Numbered from the stretch's first letter, positions 48,472 through 61,700 are shown. The stretch: 64,000 nt of DNA from Patagioenas fasciata (GCF_037038585.1 NC_092521.1:55416398-55480397); one strand, 5' to 3'. The notes: generated by a model not told the origin, from the letters alone. Translations and numbers: made by a program.

Positions 48472-50644
48472 TCTGATGCTTTTCAGGCCCTAGAAAATAG
48501 CTAGTGAGTAACTGCCCAAAGTAACACAGAGCTGCTCTGTCCCCTTTTGCATCTTTGTCTCTTACAGACAACAGTGCCGAGATCTTGCACAGCCTCCATG
48601 TCTGGAGGATACCTTATATCTCTCCTCCTGCCTTTATTTTTTTTGATCTGGACGAAGTTACAATTAACTTGTGTCAAAGAGCACACAGAGGTACCTTTTC
48701 TTCCTGCCGTTCACAGCAGCGCAGAAGCCCTTTATCACTGTCCCCTCCACCCGCTGTGGCTTCGGGATCTCTGGCAGCCCCTTCCCCAGCCCCCTCTCTC
48801 AGCCCCTTCCCTAGGCACTGCAGTCTGGCCCTGTACCAACAAGGAACATGTGCCTGCGAAGGATTATGGAAAACACCTGGCAAAAGGGACATACAAGGTG
48901 TGCTGACCCTGGTACCGCTCTTCCTCTGTTGGACACATGCACAAATAAACACACCATATGTAGGTGACCCGTGGAACTGTTTTTCCCACCGGAATAATTG
49001 CAGCTACTCCAATTACAACCGCGTGTATGTGTGACTTGCTCCTGGCAGATAATTCAGTGATCTTAAAGCTATCAAGTTACTAAAAATAGCCCCATTCATT
49101 CCACTCTTTAATTACTGAACTGTTCCCCATCACATTACAGAAAGAAAGAGTATATTGGGTAGTAACTGTCTGATGTGAAGGAGTCTACACACAGAGTTCT
49201 CTGCTCATCATGCAAAGGTGGTAAAGTCCCTGAGATACATTTTACTGGAGTCTTTTGCAGAGTTTGCCTTCATTGTGAATCAAGGGGCAGAAGCTGCTGC
49301 TGCTTTCACTTTGGTGTCTACTTTTCCAGATCTGGAGGATGCTAATGTGGTCAGAGCAAGAGGCTGGTTGGTGACTCTGCATTGACAAGTGTGGGGAGCA
49401 GAATTTGCTCTGAGCATAATTTCATGTGAAATGGGAACAAGCTGCTTGCACTGAAGGGAGCTATTCGAAAGGAAAAGGAAGAGGTAGAGTTCATGCAAAT
49501 TCCTCATGTCACACCAGATACACCCTGTAGATTTTCACTTTCCATGGGGGCCGCAGAGAGTCTCTAGCAGGGGATAGGAGATAACATTCTACTCACAGAG
49601 TGTAAAACAGAGTGCCTTTCTGCCTACTGCCCTGTTTTTATCATTGTATATTATGAATATAGACAGTAGCATATCTACTGTTTTCTGACAATGCTACCAC
49701 ATCAGAGTCCACATTCCTGTGGGATAAAAACCTCTGAGGAATACGGGCAAGAGGAGTAGGGGTGGCTGGGTGTAAAGGGCCCCCTGCAACACACTCCACC
49801 GTTCACAGACTCTCTCCTCCCTGAAACATCAAGACTGGAAAATCAAGAACTCAAGAGAATTGCAATTTAATTGCTCATATGCTTTCATGGTCACCCATTA
49901 CCAAATTTGTTGCTCATCTCATTCCTGTCTGATATGAATCTGTAGCTATTTATGAGATCCCCATACTTACTTTTACTTGCTTATACTTGGTTTTGGACAC
50001 CTTAACAGTATAGAGGCTTGCTCTGAAGAGCTATGTATTCCTTATTCACTGGTGAAATGCCCTAGATGTAAGCACTGGGAATGCTTTGTGGCTTGATAGA
50101 CAGAATAACTTGTATCCCAGGAAGAGAGACACACAGCGGTCCTGCGTTTCACTAACCCTGATGATGATGATGGTGATGAAAATATTTGTATCTTTACTTG
50201 CTTTTTCAATTTTCAAGTACATCTTTGTCACTAAGTATGTTGTTCCAGGTTTTGTCCAGGTTTATACAGTTCAGTAGTTTCCTATTGCAGTCAATGGGAG
50301 TTTCAGCTTTGGTTTCAACAGAAGTGGGATAGGTTGCAGGGCCAGTGACAAATCCTTTATAGTTCAGTTTGAAAGCAAGTGCAAACAGCTAGAAGAAATA
50401 TCTTAATAAGGATAATTTGCATGTTGAAACTTACATTGCGTAAATGTGCCATTAATATCATTAATATCTTCCTGGAGATAAGATGCAATGAACTTCTTTG
50501 AAGATGGATTGCTCAAGTCACCCCTGGCATGACTTCAGTGGAATCTCACCCACTTCTGACAGTGATTTATTTTGTCTGGAGCACTTTCCTCTGGGAGTCC
50601 AAGATGTGTATCTTTTCAAAGCCACACAATCTAACATCAGAGAA
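48472..50644. other. Intergenic, no gene supported
   Basis: Two overlapping forward frames (48547-48906 and 48555-49034; 119 and 159 codons) sit just after the purine array. They have no known domain, conflict with each other and lack a promoter or splice context. The rest shows nothing I recognise. Confidence 0.45.
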
Positions 50645-50760
50645 CTGAGAAGCAGGACTCTCAAGTTCCAGTACTAGCTCAGCCATGAACTAGCATTATG
50701 GTGGTTGTCTCATTTCGTTTCTGTATGCCTTGGCTTACACATAAGTCTCACAGGCATACT
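50645..50760 (+). mobile_element. MIR SINE relic
   Basis: Reads 'gcaggactctcaagttccag', 'tactagctcagccatgaact', 'agcattatggtggttgtct' and 'catttcgtttctgtatgcct'. This follows the MIR order: ggactctgggttc, ccagctctgccac, tagctgtgtgacc and tctctgtgcct. Diverged but collinear over about 110 bases. Confidence 0.5.
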
Positions 50761-51551
50761 TATTTCTTGCAAAAGTTTTCAGAATTTCGCTTTGAAAGGT
50801 GCACTCATGAAAAATTTAAATTACCACAAATTAAATGCTTCTAAAATAATTTGCAAGTAAAGAAGGCGATTCATTCCCACTAAAAGGAAAGAAGATGTTC
50901 CCTGAGGCTGTCATAGACATTTTTCATCAAGCCTAATACAATGGAATAGCGAACAAGTGTTATTGGGGTGTTTGTTTGCAACAGAAAAAGGCCCTATCCT
51001 CAACATTCTCTGTTGTTGTATTAGTGTTTGTTTGTGTATTCAAAAGTTAAAAGTGTTCACTTCTATTGCAGGAGAAATGGCAATGGTTCAGGCTCGAACA
51101 TGATTTGTGGTGGGTTGCATTTAAAACTTGTCACATTTGACGTGGAATGAAAAATTGTCTGGCCAAGTGTTAGTTTAAGAAGAAGATACCAACATTTTAG
51201 TCCTTCACATTAACTGAACAATTGCGTTTCTTTAACCTACTGTTATGCCTCCTTGATGATGGCTAGGAGCTGTTTTGGGTCTGAAATAGATTTGTGTTCA
51301 TTTTCAAAGTCCTAGGTTTTAATGCATGCTTTGCATCTTGCCTTCAATGAGATACGAATAATAAGAGTGGAAATGGAGGCATATTTCCACAGTCTAAGTT
51401 TCAAGGATATTTGCCTGTATTGCAGCAATGCAACACAGATTTTAGGAGTGGATAGAGCCCTTACCGGTTCTCTGCTTTCATACCTCCATGCTTTTTTCAT
51501 ACCTTGACTTTGTGTTGTGACGACTCAGGGTCGTTTTTCTCTCTGTGATGC
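50761..51551. other. Intergenic, no gene seen
   Basis: AT-rich, nothing recognised. Confidence 0.5.
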
Positions 51552-51658
51552 TTCTTAGGGACATAGTTTAGGGGTGAACTTGGCAGCGCTAGGTTAATGG
51601 TTGGACTCGATGATCTTAAATGTCTTTTCCAACTAAAAACAATTCTATGATTCTATGA
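51552..51658 (+). mobile_element. CR1 3' end fragment
   Basis: Same type as 1931-2037: 'cttcttagggacatagttta', 'ggttggactcgatgatctt', 'tgtcttttccaac' and a cleaner terminal 'aattctatgattctatgac'. Confidence 0.8.
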
Positions 51659-52088
51659 CAATAGCAAGGGACTTGTGATCTAGCCTGACCTCTTGCTTAA
51701 CAGAAGACTTTTAATTAATAGTGAAGTCACTTGTTGCGGAAGTTGAAGAAACCACGATTTATCTAAACAGTCTCAGACACATGGACAGAACAGAGAATTC
51801 AAAACACTCATAGGCAAAAAATGTTTTGTTATAACAATATAGGGAGGTAACACCCTTAGAGATAAGGTGACAGTTAGTGCTTTGAGACATGTGCTAACGA
51901 TAAAAAAAATATAAGTTTTTTGTAAAGAAATATGTATCTGCTGATGAAGGACACTTGGTAAGTAGTTGCAGCAGAATGGTGTACAGTTTATCGTGTGAAC
52001 TACATTATATTCTCCTGTTGCTATTTCTCTTATGCATGCGAATATTAGTGTTAAAATGTTTAGGCTATATCTTAAGTAAGTGTCTGTT

Positions 52089-52154
52089 CATATATGTATT
52101 TGTGTATGTATATGTATGTGTATACATACACACACATACATACATATGTATGTC
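52089..52154. repeat. Self-complementary TG/TATG-CA/CATA microsatellite
   Basis: A TATG/TG-rich left half switches at GTATAC (52120-52125) to a CATA/CA-rich right half, giving an imperfect palindrome of about 60 bases. Confidence 0.8.
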
Positions 52155-54421
52155 TATGCCAAATCCTTTTATGTCTAAACTGTAGATTGTGTCACAAGAC
52201 TAAACAGCATAGTTTTGTAAAACTAAAATGAAACATCTGTTTGGAAAGGTCCTGGCATTGTAAGAAAATTTTGCAGGCAGTTTCTGCGTTCAATGAGCAT
52301 TAACCTACATAAGTTTTTATAACTATTTCAGCTCAAATAATCTCATCACCTACATTCAGAGAGTAAAGCTGAGGGATCTGTTGAACTTAAGTAAATGCTT
52401 CTCCTGAATTAAAGTTGTTAAGCTTGCATAATGTTCTCTACGGTAATCTGTTGTTTTCACTGACTGGTAGTATTATCAACTATCTTAGCTGGACCCCTAC
52501 TTTAAGGTGAAATATATTTTTCAAAGACTTCAGCAAGAAATTATTATTTTTTCACCACTGCTGTGAAAGGCAAGGGACAAGTTCACCTTACTTGTCAGAA
52601 ACTGCTCTCTGGGAAGAGGCCTGGGTCTAAAACAGGGGATCTGGGGATCAGAGTCCTTTGTACTAGGGAACCATGCATCTTTAAACACATCTAATAAACA
52701 TGCAGAAATGATTACTCCATCTGAGGCATCCAAAATTAGTAAGCATTTAAAACATAATCTAAATTATTTATCCCAGGTCTTATGGTCTGGTCTTGGTACC
52801 CAGCTTTCTGAGATGCATGGCACTTTTTTTTCTACAAGACATTGTTGCTTCTTAGATGGAAATTATTCCAGATTCTGTTCAGTTCTTTTTCCTAGTGAGT
52901 AGAGGATATATTTACCTGTTCAGGATAATTCCTTTATGATTTACCAGGGAAAAACACATTGTAATCGCCACACTTTTTTACTACTGTTGATACAGGTTGG
53001 CTGCTTGATGTATTGATCAGCAGTAACTGAGTAGGGGGGTGCTTGGAGGTCTGCTTCTCCTCTGGAAATCAGATCACCTCATGTTACACCATAATTTCTC
53101 AGTCCTTTCTGAATTCCTCACAGATAGGATAGATCAGATTTGAACACTTGTTCTGAGAGCAGGGAGAGGACAGGGAAAACTGTTGTCTTTTCATAAACAT
53201 ATCAAAATCTGCGTCAGGGCAAAGAAATGTGGGCTCTGAAAAATAAAGGTTTTTCACTGTATCTGCCTGAGTAGAAATAAAAGCAGGAAAATAGCAAGTT
53301 GCCATGGTGAAAATGTTCACGTTTTTCAGCTATATTTTTCCTTTAGTAAAATGCACAAATTGGGAAGCGCGATGGATCAAGTTCTGTGGGTATTTCAGCA
53401 TGGAACTTGGCAGGGAGCAGGTTTGGTGGCGATGTGGCATGCCTTTTGCAAATAGGCAACATCAGGCTGAGGGACTCTCACAGCCATTGTCACACTGTGC
53501 AAGTAATTTCACACACTGTTCACTACTCCCTGCCTTTGGGCCATTGAACAATGGTCATTTCTGAGCAGCTCCAAGATGTTAGTGAAGCTTTTAGGAGTCA
53601 GGCTGTTCAGTCTTCCAGATGAGGCACTACATGCAATACCAGTGGACCAGGTCCTGGACCTTTTACATGTACAGATATAGAGGAAACAAAAATGAATAGA
53701 AGCCTTTAGAAGAGTAGATACTCAACTGTATACCATGTCTCCATGTGCAGATGGGAGTCCTTTAGCATCTTTATGCATCCAAATAATTGCATTAGGCTTC
53801 CAATGCCTGCCCTTCTGTCCCTGTGCTCATGTTCCCTCAACCGTGCAGACTAAACAAAGTTCAGAATTGCTGTTTTTTAATTTCAGGCCTCCTTCTTTCC
53901 CATATGCTTTGTGTTTTGGTTAGGCAACTGGCTAATACTTTAGAGACTGTTTCTTAGTATCCATGTGGATGTAATTTAACTATCTTTTATTCCAGTCATG
54001 CTTTTATTTGAAATTTTAAGAGATGGTGGTACAATACTAAAAAGAAACAAAGAAAAAACCCACATGATTCCTTTCAGAAAAGACACGTTATTCTATGAAA
54101 TGCTGGACCACTGTGCAAAATAAATCAGGCTATTAAAGAATAAGAATTAAAAAGGAGAACCGATAAATAATAACAATTACCAGAGTCCTGCAAATACTAA
54201 TGTACTGGCTAGGCAACACAAAGTTTAGACTCCATTCTTCGATGTGCTTGTGCTCTTCAATAATCTTATATATATGGGGATCCATCTATCCCCGTGTCAG
54301 GTGGACACGGCTCTGTGTGAACAGGCCTGCTATGTGGTATGAACTGATGCATCCATTTCACTGTTAGAGCTGTAGGTAAGTGGCACTAAAGCACTGAATT
54401 AAATTAAATCAGATTAAAACG
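52155..54421. other. Intergenic, no gene seen
   Basis: No exon, RNA gene or transposon recognised. Confidence 0.5.
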
Positions 54422-54560
54422 TTCTCATAATAACCTTAAGGAGTAGGTAAGCACTATTACGTACATACAGGCAAAGATGAGACATGCCGTATATTTTCAT
54501 GCCTATACTCAGTAGGTCAGGCAGCAAAATTAATTTTGACTGAGGTCTATCTTCTGTCTT
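54422..54560 (-). mobile_element. MIR SINE relic
   Basis: Plus-strand text 'ttctcataataaccttaagg', 'agtaggtaagcactattac', 'caggcaaagatgagacatgc' and 'agtaggtcaggcagcaaaat' is collinear with the reverse-complement MIR (ctcacaacaaccctatgagg, taggtactattat, cagatgaggaaac, gcaggtcagtggcaga). Confidence 0.5.
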
Positions 54561-55034
54561 TGTTAAGTGTATTGGATCGAACAGTGTAATATACAGACTT
54601 TTAATGTGGAATGAAGCAAGATCCCATATTCACATAGTTTATTTCTGACAAAATCTCATGTGTATGTAAACATTGCTATTTCCTTTCTGGAAGCTCCTAA
54701 TATTGTGCATAATTTCATCAATTTCTAGCATAACCATTTCTGACATAGCACATACTTGGGCATGCAGAACACGTACGTGGAGCATTTACAGAGGCCAATT
54801 TCCGCTGTGCTCTCACAGAAGGGTGGATTTACCTTTACTTACAGGGATTTTTGAGCTGTGAGAAGGCCAGCATGCTACGTGATGGTGGAAGGGGCAGAGC
54901 TGTGCCTGTCCGTGGAGATAGGCAGTTCCCGCAGGGCACCCTCCTGGGGAGTCCTGCCTGGGGTTATGTGTCCCCTGCATGACTGCTGGCATCCCTGGAG
55001 TCAGGACCAACCTTCCCTTGTGGTAGGAGTCAGG

Positions 55035-55207
55035 AATCATAGAAAGGTTTGGGTTGGAAGGGACCTTAAAAGGCCATGTAGTCCAACCCCCTGCAATGAG
55101 CAAAGGGCATTTTCAACTAGATCAGGTTGCTCAGAGGCCTGTCCAGCCTGGCCTTGAATGTTTCCAGTGATGGGGCATCTACCACCGCTCTGGGCAACCT
55201 GTGCCGT
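55035..55207 (-). mobile_element. CR1 LINE 3' end
   Basis: Reverse-complement CR1: 'aatcatagaaaggtttgggt', 'tggaagggaccttaaaagg', 'gatcaggttgctcagaggcc', 'gatggggcatctaccaccgc'. It stops abruptly after 'ctctgggcaacctgtgcc'. Confidence 0.92.
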
Positions 55208-57116
55208 GAAGTTCAGCCCTGCCTTCCCAGAGACTGGGTGTGTAATTTAGCAAGCAGGTGCTGAAATACCTGAACTGTATTTTCTGCTTTTGGATGCTTG
55301 TTCCCATCTGTGAGAGCAGCCGCATCTTCTGGCTACCACGAGCTGCCATCTGCCCTGGAAATAACCACTACTCAGCCCAGTCACTTAGCATGAGCAGATC
55401 ATGTCTGTGACAAGCACCAGGAGCGTTAGGAAGGCCTGGCCAAGGATTAGGTATTATCCCAGGGGACACATCCCTTGGAAAAAGGTATGAGGGATGCAGA
55501 GCATCATGCAACCAGGACCGTGGGGAGGTCCAGGTGATACAGATGTACAGCTGAGGCCAACATTGTAATATGACTGTTTCTGCTGTAGGATATTGCATGT
55601 ATGGTAGGCGAAGTGAGACAGGTGTAGGTTCAGTACTTCACCTATTTACATGGAAAAAAATTGTATCATTTAAGTTGCATTTTAAGCAATTTTTGACATC
55701 TTTGTTCCCTCATCAGTTTTCCAGAGTTGAGTATAGAAAGATAAAAATATTTATTGTATTTTTTCTCTCTTTTTATGACCTTTTTCTTGCCAACGCAAAG
55801 AAAAACTTAAAGACAATGGAGAGAGAATCAGGAGTTTTCTTGTGGTTTTAAAAGAAGCAAACATCAAAGTTTTTAAAAAAAGAATAAAAAATAATCAGTT
55901 TGGATTGTTTAAAAAAGCAGAAACATCAGAACTCTATGTTTACAAAAATCACATTTTCTGATAGAAGAAAACCCTCCTTAATTGAAAAAATGCCTGCCAT
56001 CCCGCTGACTGAATTACACAATGGTTTGGTGACAGTTCCAGAAATGAAACCCAGAAAATTCAGTTCCCTATGTCAAACAGGCCACATTGCCCCATTATTT
56101 TCCGAGCAGAGGCAATTTTCAGTGCAGGATGTCTCACTAGTGTGGAAAGCCTATTTTGAGAGTTTTCAGAAAAGCTGAAGTTTGGAATGAGTCCAGGATA
56201 AGTGTTACTGACCCTTTTTAGACTGCGTATTTATTAAGCAAACCAGAGGATTTTCAGCTTGACCCTGTCAAATTTAGCAACTAAAATTATTGTTGGATGT
56301 TCTGTTGTGCTGCATTGGTGTTTATGCTTTCAATGTATATAAACAAACTAAAAAGTACCTTTTCTTGGACAAATGGATGAATTTTTGCATGTAAGTAAAT
56401 AAGAGAAAAGTTCACAGGCCCCAAATTTTTAATTACAGTTAGGCAAACTTGAAAATATCATTGTTCATCTTGACAATCAAATATATTTTCTGATTTCCTC
56501 CATAACATCTGAGGTTTTCTCAGTAAGTAGATTTATTTATTTAATTAATTACTTTACCCTGAAGAACAAGGTAATCCAATCTAGCTCTTGAAATATCATA
56601 CAGCTATTTATACAGGACATCAGAAAAGCAGGCTTTTTTTTTTTGCCTTTTTTTTTTTTTGATTAAGTATTTCTCTTTAGCTTTAAACTTGCAGGTAAGG
56701 TTCAGCCTGATCTGTTATTTGGTGGTTGTGCTCTGAAATGTCATGACAATGAAGTGCCCAAGGCATAGAGAACCAGGTGTTTTTTGGATTATTTGATCCA
56801 TTTTTTACACACCTTCTGTACATTGCAGTATAAATACCAAAGACTGTCATCAATCATGCAGTTCCCATTGGCTGCGATACGGGTGGAGTTCCTTATCAAT
56901 GGCTGGGACGCTCCTCAGATGACTCCAGAGAAGATTTATCTCCAGAGAGGTCGTCTTCTGTGTTAAAGATGAAGGACAGAAATGGTGGAAGAAGGATGTC
57001 TATAGCAAACTGTTGGCCTCACAAGAAGAGGGTTGGCAGATAACTTGGATATAAGATGGTGGAGATGCCAGCAAAAATCTGTCACTGGAAGCAGTTTTCA
57101 AGCATCAGAGATAGAA
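55208..57116. other. Intergenic, no gene seen
   Basis: AT-rich with poly-T tracts at 56633-56660. Frames at 55570-56178 lack any recognisable domain. Confidence 0.5.
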
Positions 57117-57930
57117 AACAGGAATGTAGGAATGGCAGTGCTGGTCAGACCAGGCACTCATCTGATCTAGGATCTTCCCTCTAATGTTGGAAAGACATGG
57201 ATATCTAGGTAAAAGAAGAAGAACAGGGCTTAGTGCTTAGTACTTGCCTGGTATGCACTCTTGCCAGCCAGTGACTCAGGGTTCAAAGAGATGCAAGCTG
57301 CATCTGTAAAATGTGGCAGTACCCTCTGAACCTTTGCTTTGTGCATTTGCCTGGTTGTTTTTTGAAACCACTGGTATCCACGACATCCTGAGGCAAAGTA
57401 CTCCAGAGCTTAAAAACACATTGTGTGAACAACTGCCGCCTTTCCCTTGTTTTCCATTGACCACCTTCTCTCATCACATTATGCCCCCAGTTGCTGCCTG
57501 GAGGGGACAGTGCTCCCATTGTGCCCAGCTTGCCCTCCCCTGTGACACACATCTGTGATTTATGGACCTCTGTCATATCCCCACTCCGTCATTTCATTTC
57601 CAGCCTATTCTGTTCAGTGATTCCTGGTTGGGAAGCCGTTCCACACCTTTGATCATTCTTGTGACCTTTCTCTGAACCTTCCCCAGTTCAAATATATCCT
57701 TTCTGAGGTTGGAGGAGCAAAACTGCGTAGCCCACTCAAGGTGCAGGCACATAAGAAATACACACAGTGGTGTACTAATAACAACTTAGTTTGGTTTTTT
57801 TTCTTTAAAAGGCCCACTCTTTGATTTTCCTTACTGATGGCATCCTGATACCAAACCTGTGTTTATGTGAAAATATCCACACAGAGGATTGTACTCTAGA
57901 GGGGTAATCGGCTTAGAGGCCATCATTTTA
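57117..57930 (-). mobile_element. Ancient amniote-type CR1 relic
   Basis: Over about 800 bases it follows, in reverse complement, the 3' half of the old CR1 lineage that is abundant in turtles and crocodilians. In order: 'ggaatggcagtgctggtcag', 'ggttgttttttgaaaccact', 'ccacgacatcctgaggcaaa', 'gtgtgaacaactgccgcc', 'cctctgtcatatccccactc', 'gaagccgttccacacctttg', 'ctgaaccttccccagttcaa', 'atatatcctttctgaggttg', ending near 'gaggccatcatttta'. It is much more diverged than the other CR1 copies and has no open frame. Confidence 0.7.
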
Positions 57931-58249
57931 GACTGGACCAGCCTAGCTGAACAGTACTAATACAAAAAAGTAGTAGTTTGTTTCAAGAAAAACAGGATAG
58001 GATGAGTTAGAAAAAATTCTGAATGAAAAGAAACATCATTAGGGCAATTCATCCGAATTTTATTTTCATAATTTTGTTTGAGAAAGTTTTGTGAGAAAGT
58101 TTTATTTGTATTTCTTTATTTTTTTAAAATAAATATTATGTTGGTTTAGAGATGATTCAAGAAGTTCCAGGCCATGAACCTTACATTCACACCTTGCGAA
58201 AGACTTTGTACTAAGGAAATAAAATGAATCTGGAAGGTCATAACGTGTC

Positions 58250-58760
58250 TTTACAGTAGGAGATTGTGTTGGGTGAATTCTTGGATCTCTTTGAGTATGT
58301 CAAAGAAATAGTGGATAAAGAAAAATGAGATGGTAAAATTTATTTAGACTTTGAAAGACCTTTGACAACAGCTATTAAAAAATTAAATAGTCACTGGCTA
58401 AAAGTCAGAGTTCTTATTACTGCCATATCAGGAACGAATCAATTTCCATCAGTGATAAGTTCCATTATTGCAAAATCCTAAGAGCAGAGTCTGACAAATT
58501 TCAATACAAAGGCCAATGTTTAGTATATGCAGTAATAACTTGGAAATGATGGTGAGCGCAGAGGCAGTAAGTCAGCAGATGGTCCCCATATAATTTGGGT
58601 TAGTAGAGGTGAAAGAAGTAGGTAAGAAGACAAAGACTGATAAAAATTTGGTGAATCTTAAAAAAGCTAGATAAATGAACCACTTGTAGGAAATGAAGTT
58701 CAGTATTGCTAATGCAATTTATAAATGCAGTAGTAGTTATAGAAACACTAGATATGTGCA
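58250..58760 (+). mobile_element. Ancient CR1 relic, reverse-transcriptase region
   Basis: Decayed text matches the RT coding part of old CR1: 'attcttggatctctttgagt', 'tagactttgaaagacctttg' (from a D-F-Q-K-A-F-D-like motif), 'ttaaatagtcactggctaaa' and 'aaatgaagttcagtattgct' (from aaatttaatgtggataaa-like text). Stops and frameshifts occur throughout. It stands in opposite orientation to the relic at 57117-57930. Confidence 0.5.
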
Positions 58761-61700
58761 GTGCAAATATACAGAAGTGCTCTGCAAACTCTGGACAGGT
58801 CTATGTTACAGGAATTCAAGAAAAAAAGTGAAAAATCTGCTCAACCTGCAACTACCAAGCTGCTACAAGTAGCATATGCAGTAGGGAAAGTCCTACCCAC
58901 ACAAGAAACAGAAACTACTCAGTTAGTCAAATCACTTCCTTTTAATTTAACAAGCCCCTGAACCACACCGGTTTTAAAGACAAAACATTCATAAAGAACA
59001 GAATTTTGAAGATGCTACTTCCTTTTGCAAAATTATAGTCTTGGTAACTGCTAGAAAAGTGTTCTGACTGGCCAAAACCCCCACTTTAACTAAATTAGGT
59101 TAATTATCATTATAAGTTGTTTGAAGATTACAAAGATAACTATCTTTTGGTGTACTGATACTACCAGTAAGTTTGAAAAAGTTCTCACATGGCAGGTTTA
59201 GTTTACTTAAGACTTGTGGAATTGTTTCTGTTTTGTGACTGAGCTGTCTAGTCATATAATCCTACTTGTAAAGTTAGGGGATAAAGCACATTCAAAATTT
59301 GGTTTTTTGTCCTCAGTATGCAACCTTGTGTATTTCTGCTTTCTACAAACATTTGAGCTAGTAAAACCCAATATCATAAATATGCATAAAAAGAAAACAC
59401 AAAAGAGAAGAAAACAGATGGGAAACATTTGTTTAGAAAGTTGATCAAATATTTGCAGACTTTTATTTATTTTATTTTTTTTTCCCAAGTATTTACTCTC
59501 ATATGCAGGCATGGAGGTAGCTTTACTTCTTTATGCAGGCAATACTTTTCACCTAGAGAATCCCAACCCCTTTTACAAACAATGAGCTGATACATAAACT
59601 CAAATTCAGGGTAACAATATTGCTGCGCTTGCCCAATTCGAAGCAACCTCCCTTAATTTTGATAGTGTGCCAGCATTGCATCAAAGGGGCAAAATAAATG
59701 GTAGAGATGGAATTCGATCAGCAGACTTAAATCAACACTTTCAGAACACCCTGGATCTTTTTGTGACAGCAAATAGCAAGAATCAGGATTTCAGCCAGAC
59801 CCTCTGAGTGATTCCTTGGCTCAGGGAGGGGATGGGGAGAAGGTTCCTCAGAAGTCCTGCAGTAACGTGCAGACACCTTCCAGCTGTTTTTAATGTGGGA
59901 GGAAGGGTGTAAGGCATCAGAGAGCAGGCACTGTGGATTGTGCGTGGGGCACTCAGTGAACTGTTGTCTCTCTCTTCTCTTTTTCTTTCTTCTGCTCAGG
60001 TAGGTTTGCCACAGCTTGAATCAAATAGATTCCATTTGTCAGTTTTCAGGGTTGATGCAATATCTTGCCTTGTATCTTGATTGACTTTTCACTTTGTGCT
60101 TTTTTGCTCTGCAGCTGCTGACAATTCTTTACCGTAAGTTGTCACAGATGTAGACTTTGACTCACATGCTTGCAAAGTGAATCAGTGGTAACATCTGTTC
60201 CCCCAGAGGGATGGGTGCACCAGCCTCAAACCACCCACAGTGGCAATGCCTATGGAAGCTGGTATTTCCTGGCTTGAGTTCTGGCAAGCATGCTCATTAA
60301 AGGGAAAAAAGATCAATCCATGCTTCTGTGCTTTTGAGCAGAGGTGCGAAGATCTGCCCTGTATTCACGAAGACAGGCTTGGAGAGAGGGAGTCATGTGG
60401 CATCAATACTAACATGCATCTGAAAGTTCCACTTCAGTCTAAGGTTTCCTATATGGTTATCATAGTCAGAGATGGCATTTTTCATGTGTGGCAGGTGGTC
60501 CCACACCCTGTGAGGAATTATTTGCTATTAAAACAAAAACCACTTTGTAGGATACATTTTTCTCTCTTTAGTGGATGTGCATGGATGTAACTGAAGCTGA
60601 CCTGTACAGATGTTCCAAGCAGAACTGGATGTGGATCCTTGTGGAGTTCTAACAATCTGCAGTGAATGAAACTAAACAGTGGGATTTTGGACAGTTCAGA
60701 AGAGGAGATACCAAGAAGAGGAGACCATGTGTGAGGCTGATTAAGCATCTGTTTCCATCCCACATCGTGACCCAAGTCTATGGTTCTTCTGTGATTAGCT
60801 GTGTATTCTTCTTTAAAGACTGCCCCTGAGAAAGATGATATGATTGAGAGCTCTCCAACTTCAATGGTAAGATGGAGGAAAGCCAGAGATGAATGGACAC
60901 AGTCAAGAGCAGAGGAATTGATTTATGATGAAGGATTAAAAACGAAGGGAGGTTTACCAGGGTGGCTTAGTTTCCCTTCCCTCTATTAGTGACACAAGGA
61001 ACATTGCAAACTGTGGGTGAAGTGACTGTGAAAGAGTTGTGATAAGGTGTGGTTTCACATCCTCTTTGTGGCCACACTCAACCCTGCAGCATTCTATGTG
61101 GAGATCCTGGTGGTCAGTGGAAATGTTCCCATGATCCTGAGGAATCATGGGTCAGCAGTGCAGGCTGATCTGGGGAAGACTGTGTGGGCATCTTGGCCTA
61201 CATCTGCTTTGAGGGTTTAAACATCTTATTTCTATAGTTTTAGGACATGGGCATGTAATGTCAGAACCGTTATTCTCCAAGACAAAATCTTGAGTGGAAA
61301 TATCTTAATCTCTGGTGTAAGGAAATACATTATACTGGCAGGCAGCCTGAGATGTCTGTGGTTTGCTGGCAGCAGCTGTACTGGGAGTATCACAAGGGAG
61401 TTACCAGATCCTTAGGACATGGGTTTACAAACAAGAGGTCACGGTACTTAAGAGGTGGCTTGATGGGAACTTGATTGCAGGAGTAGGGCTTGCAATCAGA
61501 AGTGGGGTCATGAGCCTGGAAGTGCACTGGGAAGTGAAGTCATGAGTGGAAACATTTGAGAATCTGCCCAAAGAGCTGTGTTTAGTGCACGGTTGCCCTT
61601 GGCCTCTCCTACATGCTCCCATTGCCATGTCCTTAATGCTTCTACATAGAATTAAAAAACCCCTTCCTGATCCATGAGAATATTCACTTGAATTCTTTGA

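Noticed and set aside
48206..48571. 121-codon minus frame of repeated Ser-Leu-Leu-Phe and Phe-Pro-Ser-Leu-Pro units
   Set aside because: It is the translation of the GGGAA/AGAAG arrays; a pentanucleotide repeat without stops is open in every frame.
48547..49034. Overlapping 119- and 159-codon forward frames
   Set aside because: No recognisable domain, different frames over the same DNA, and no splice or promoter context.
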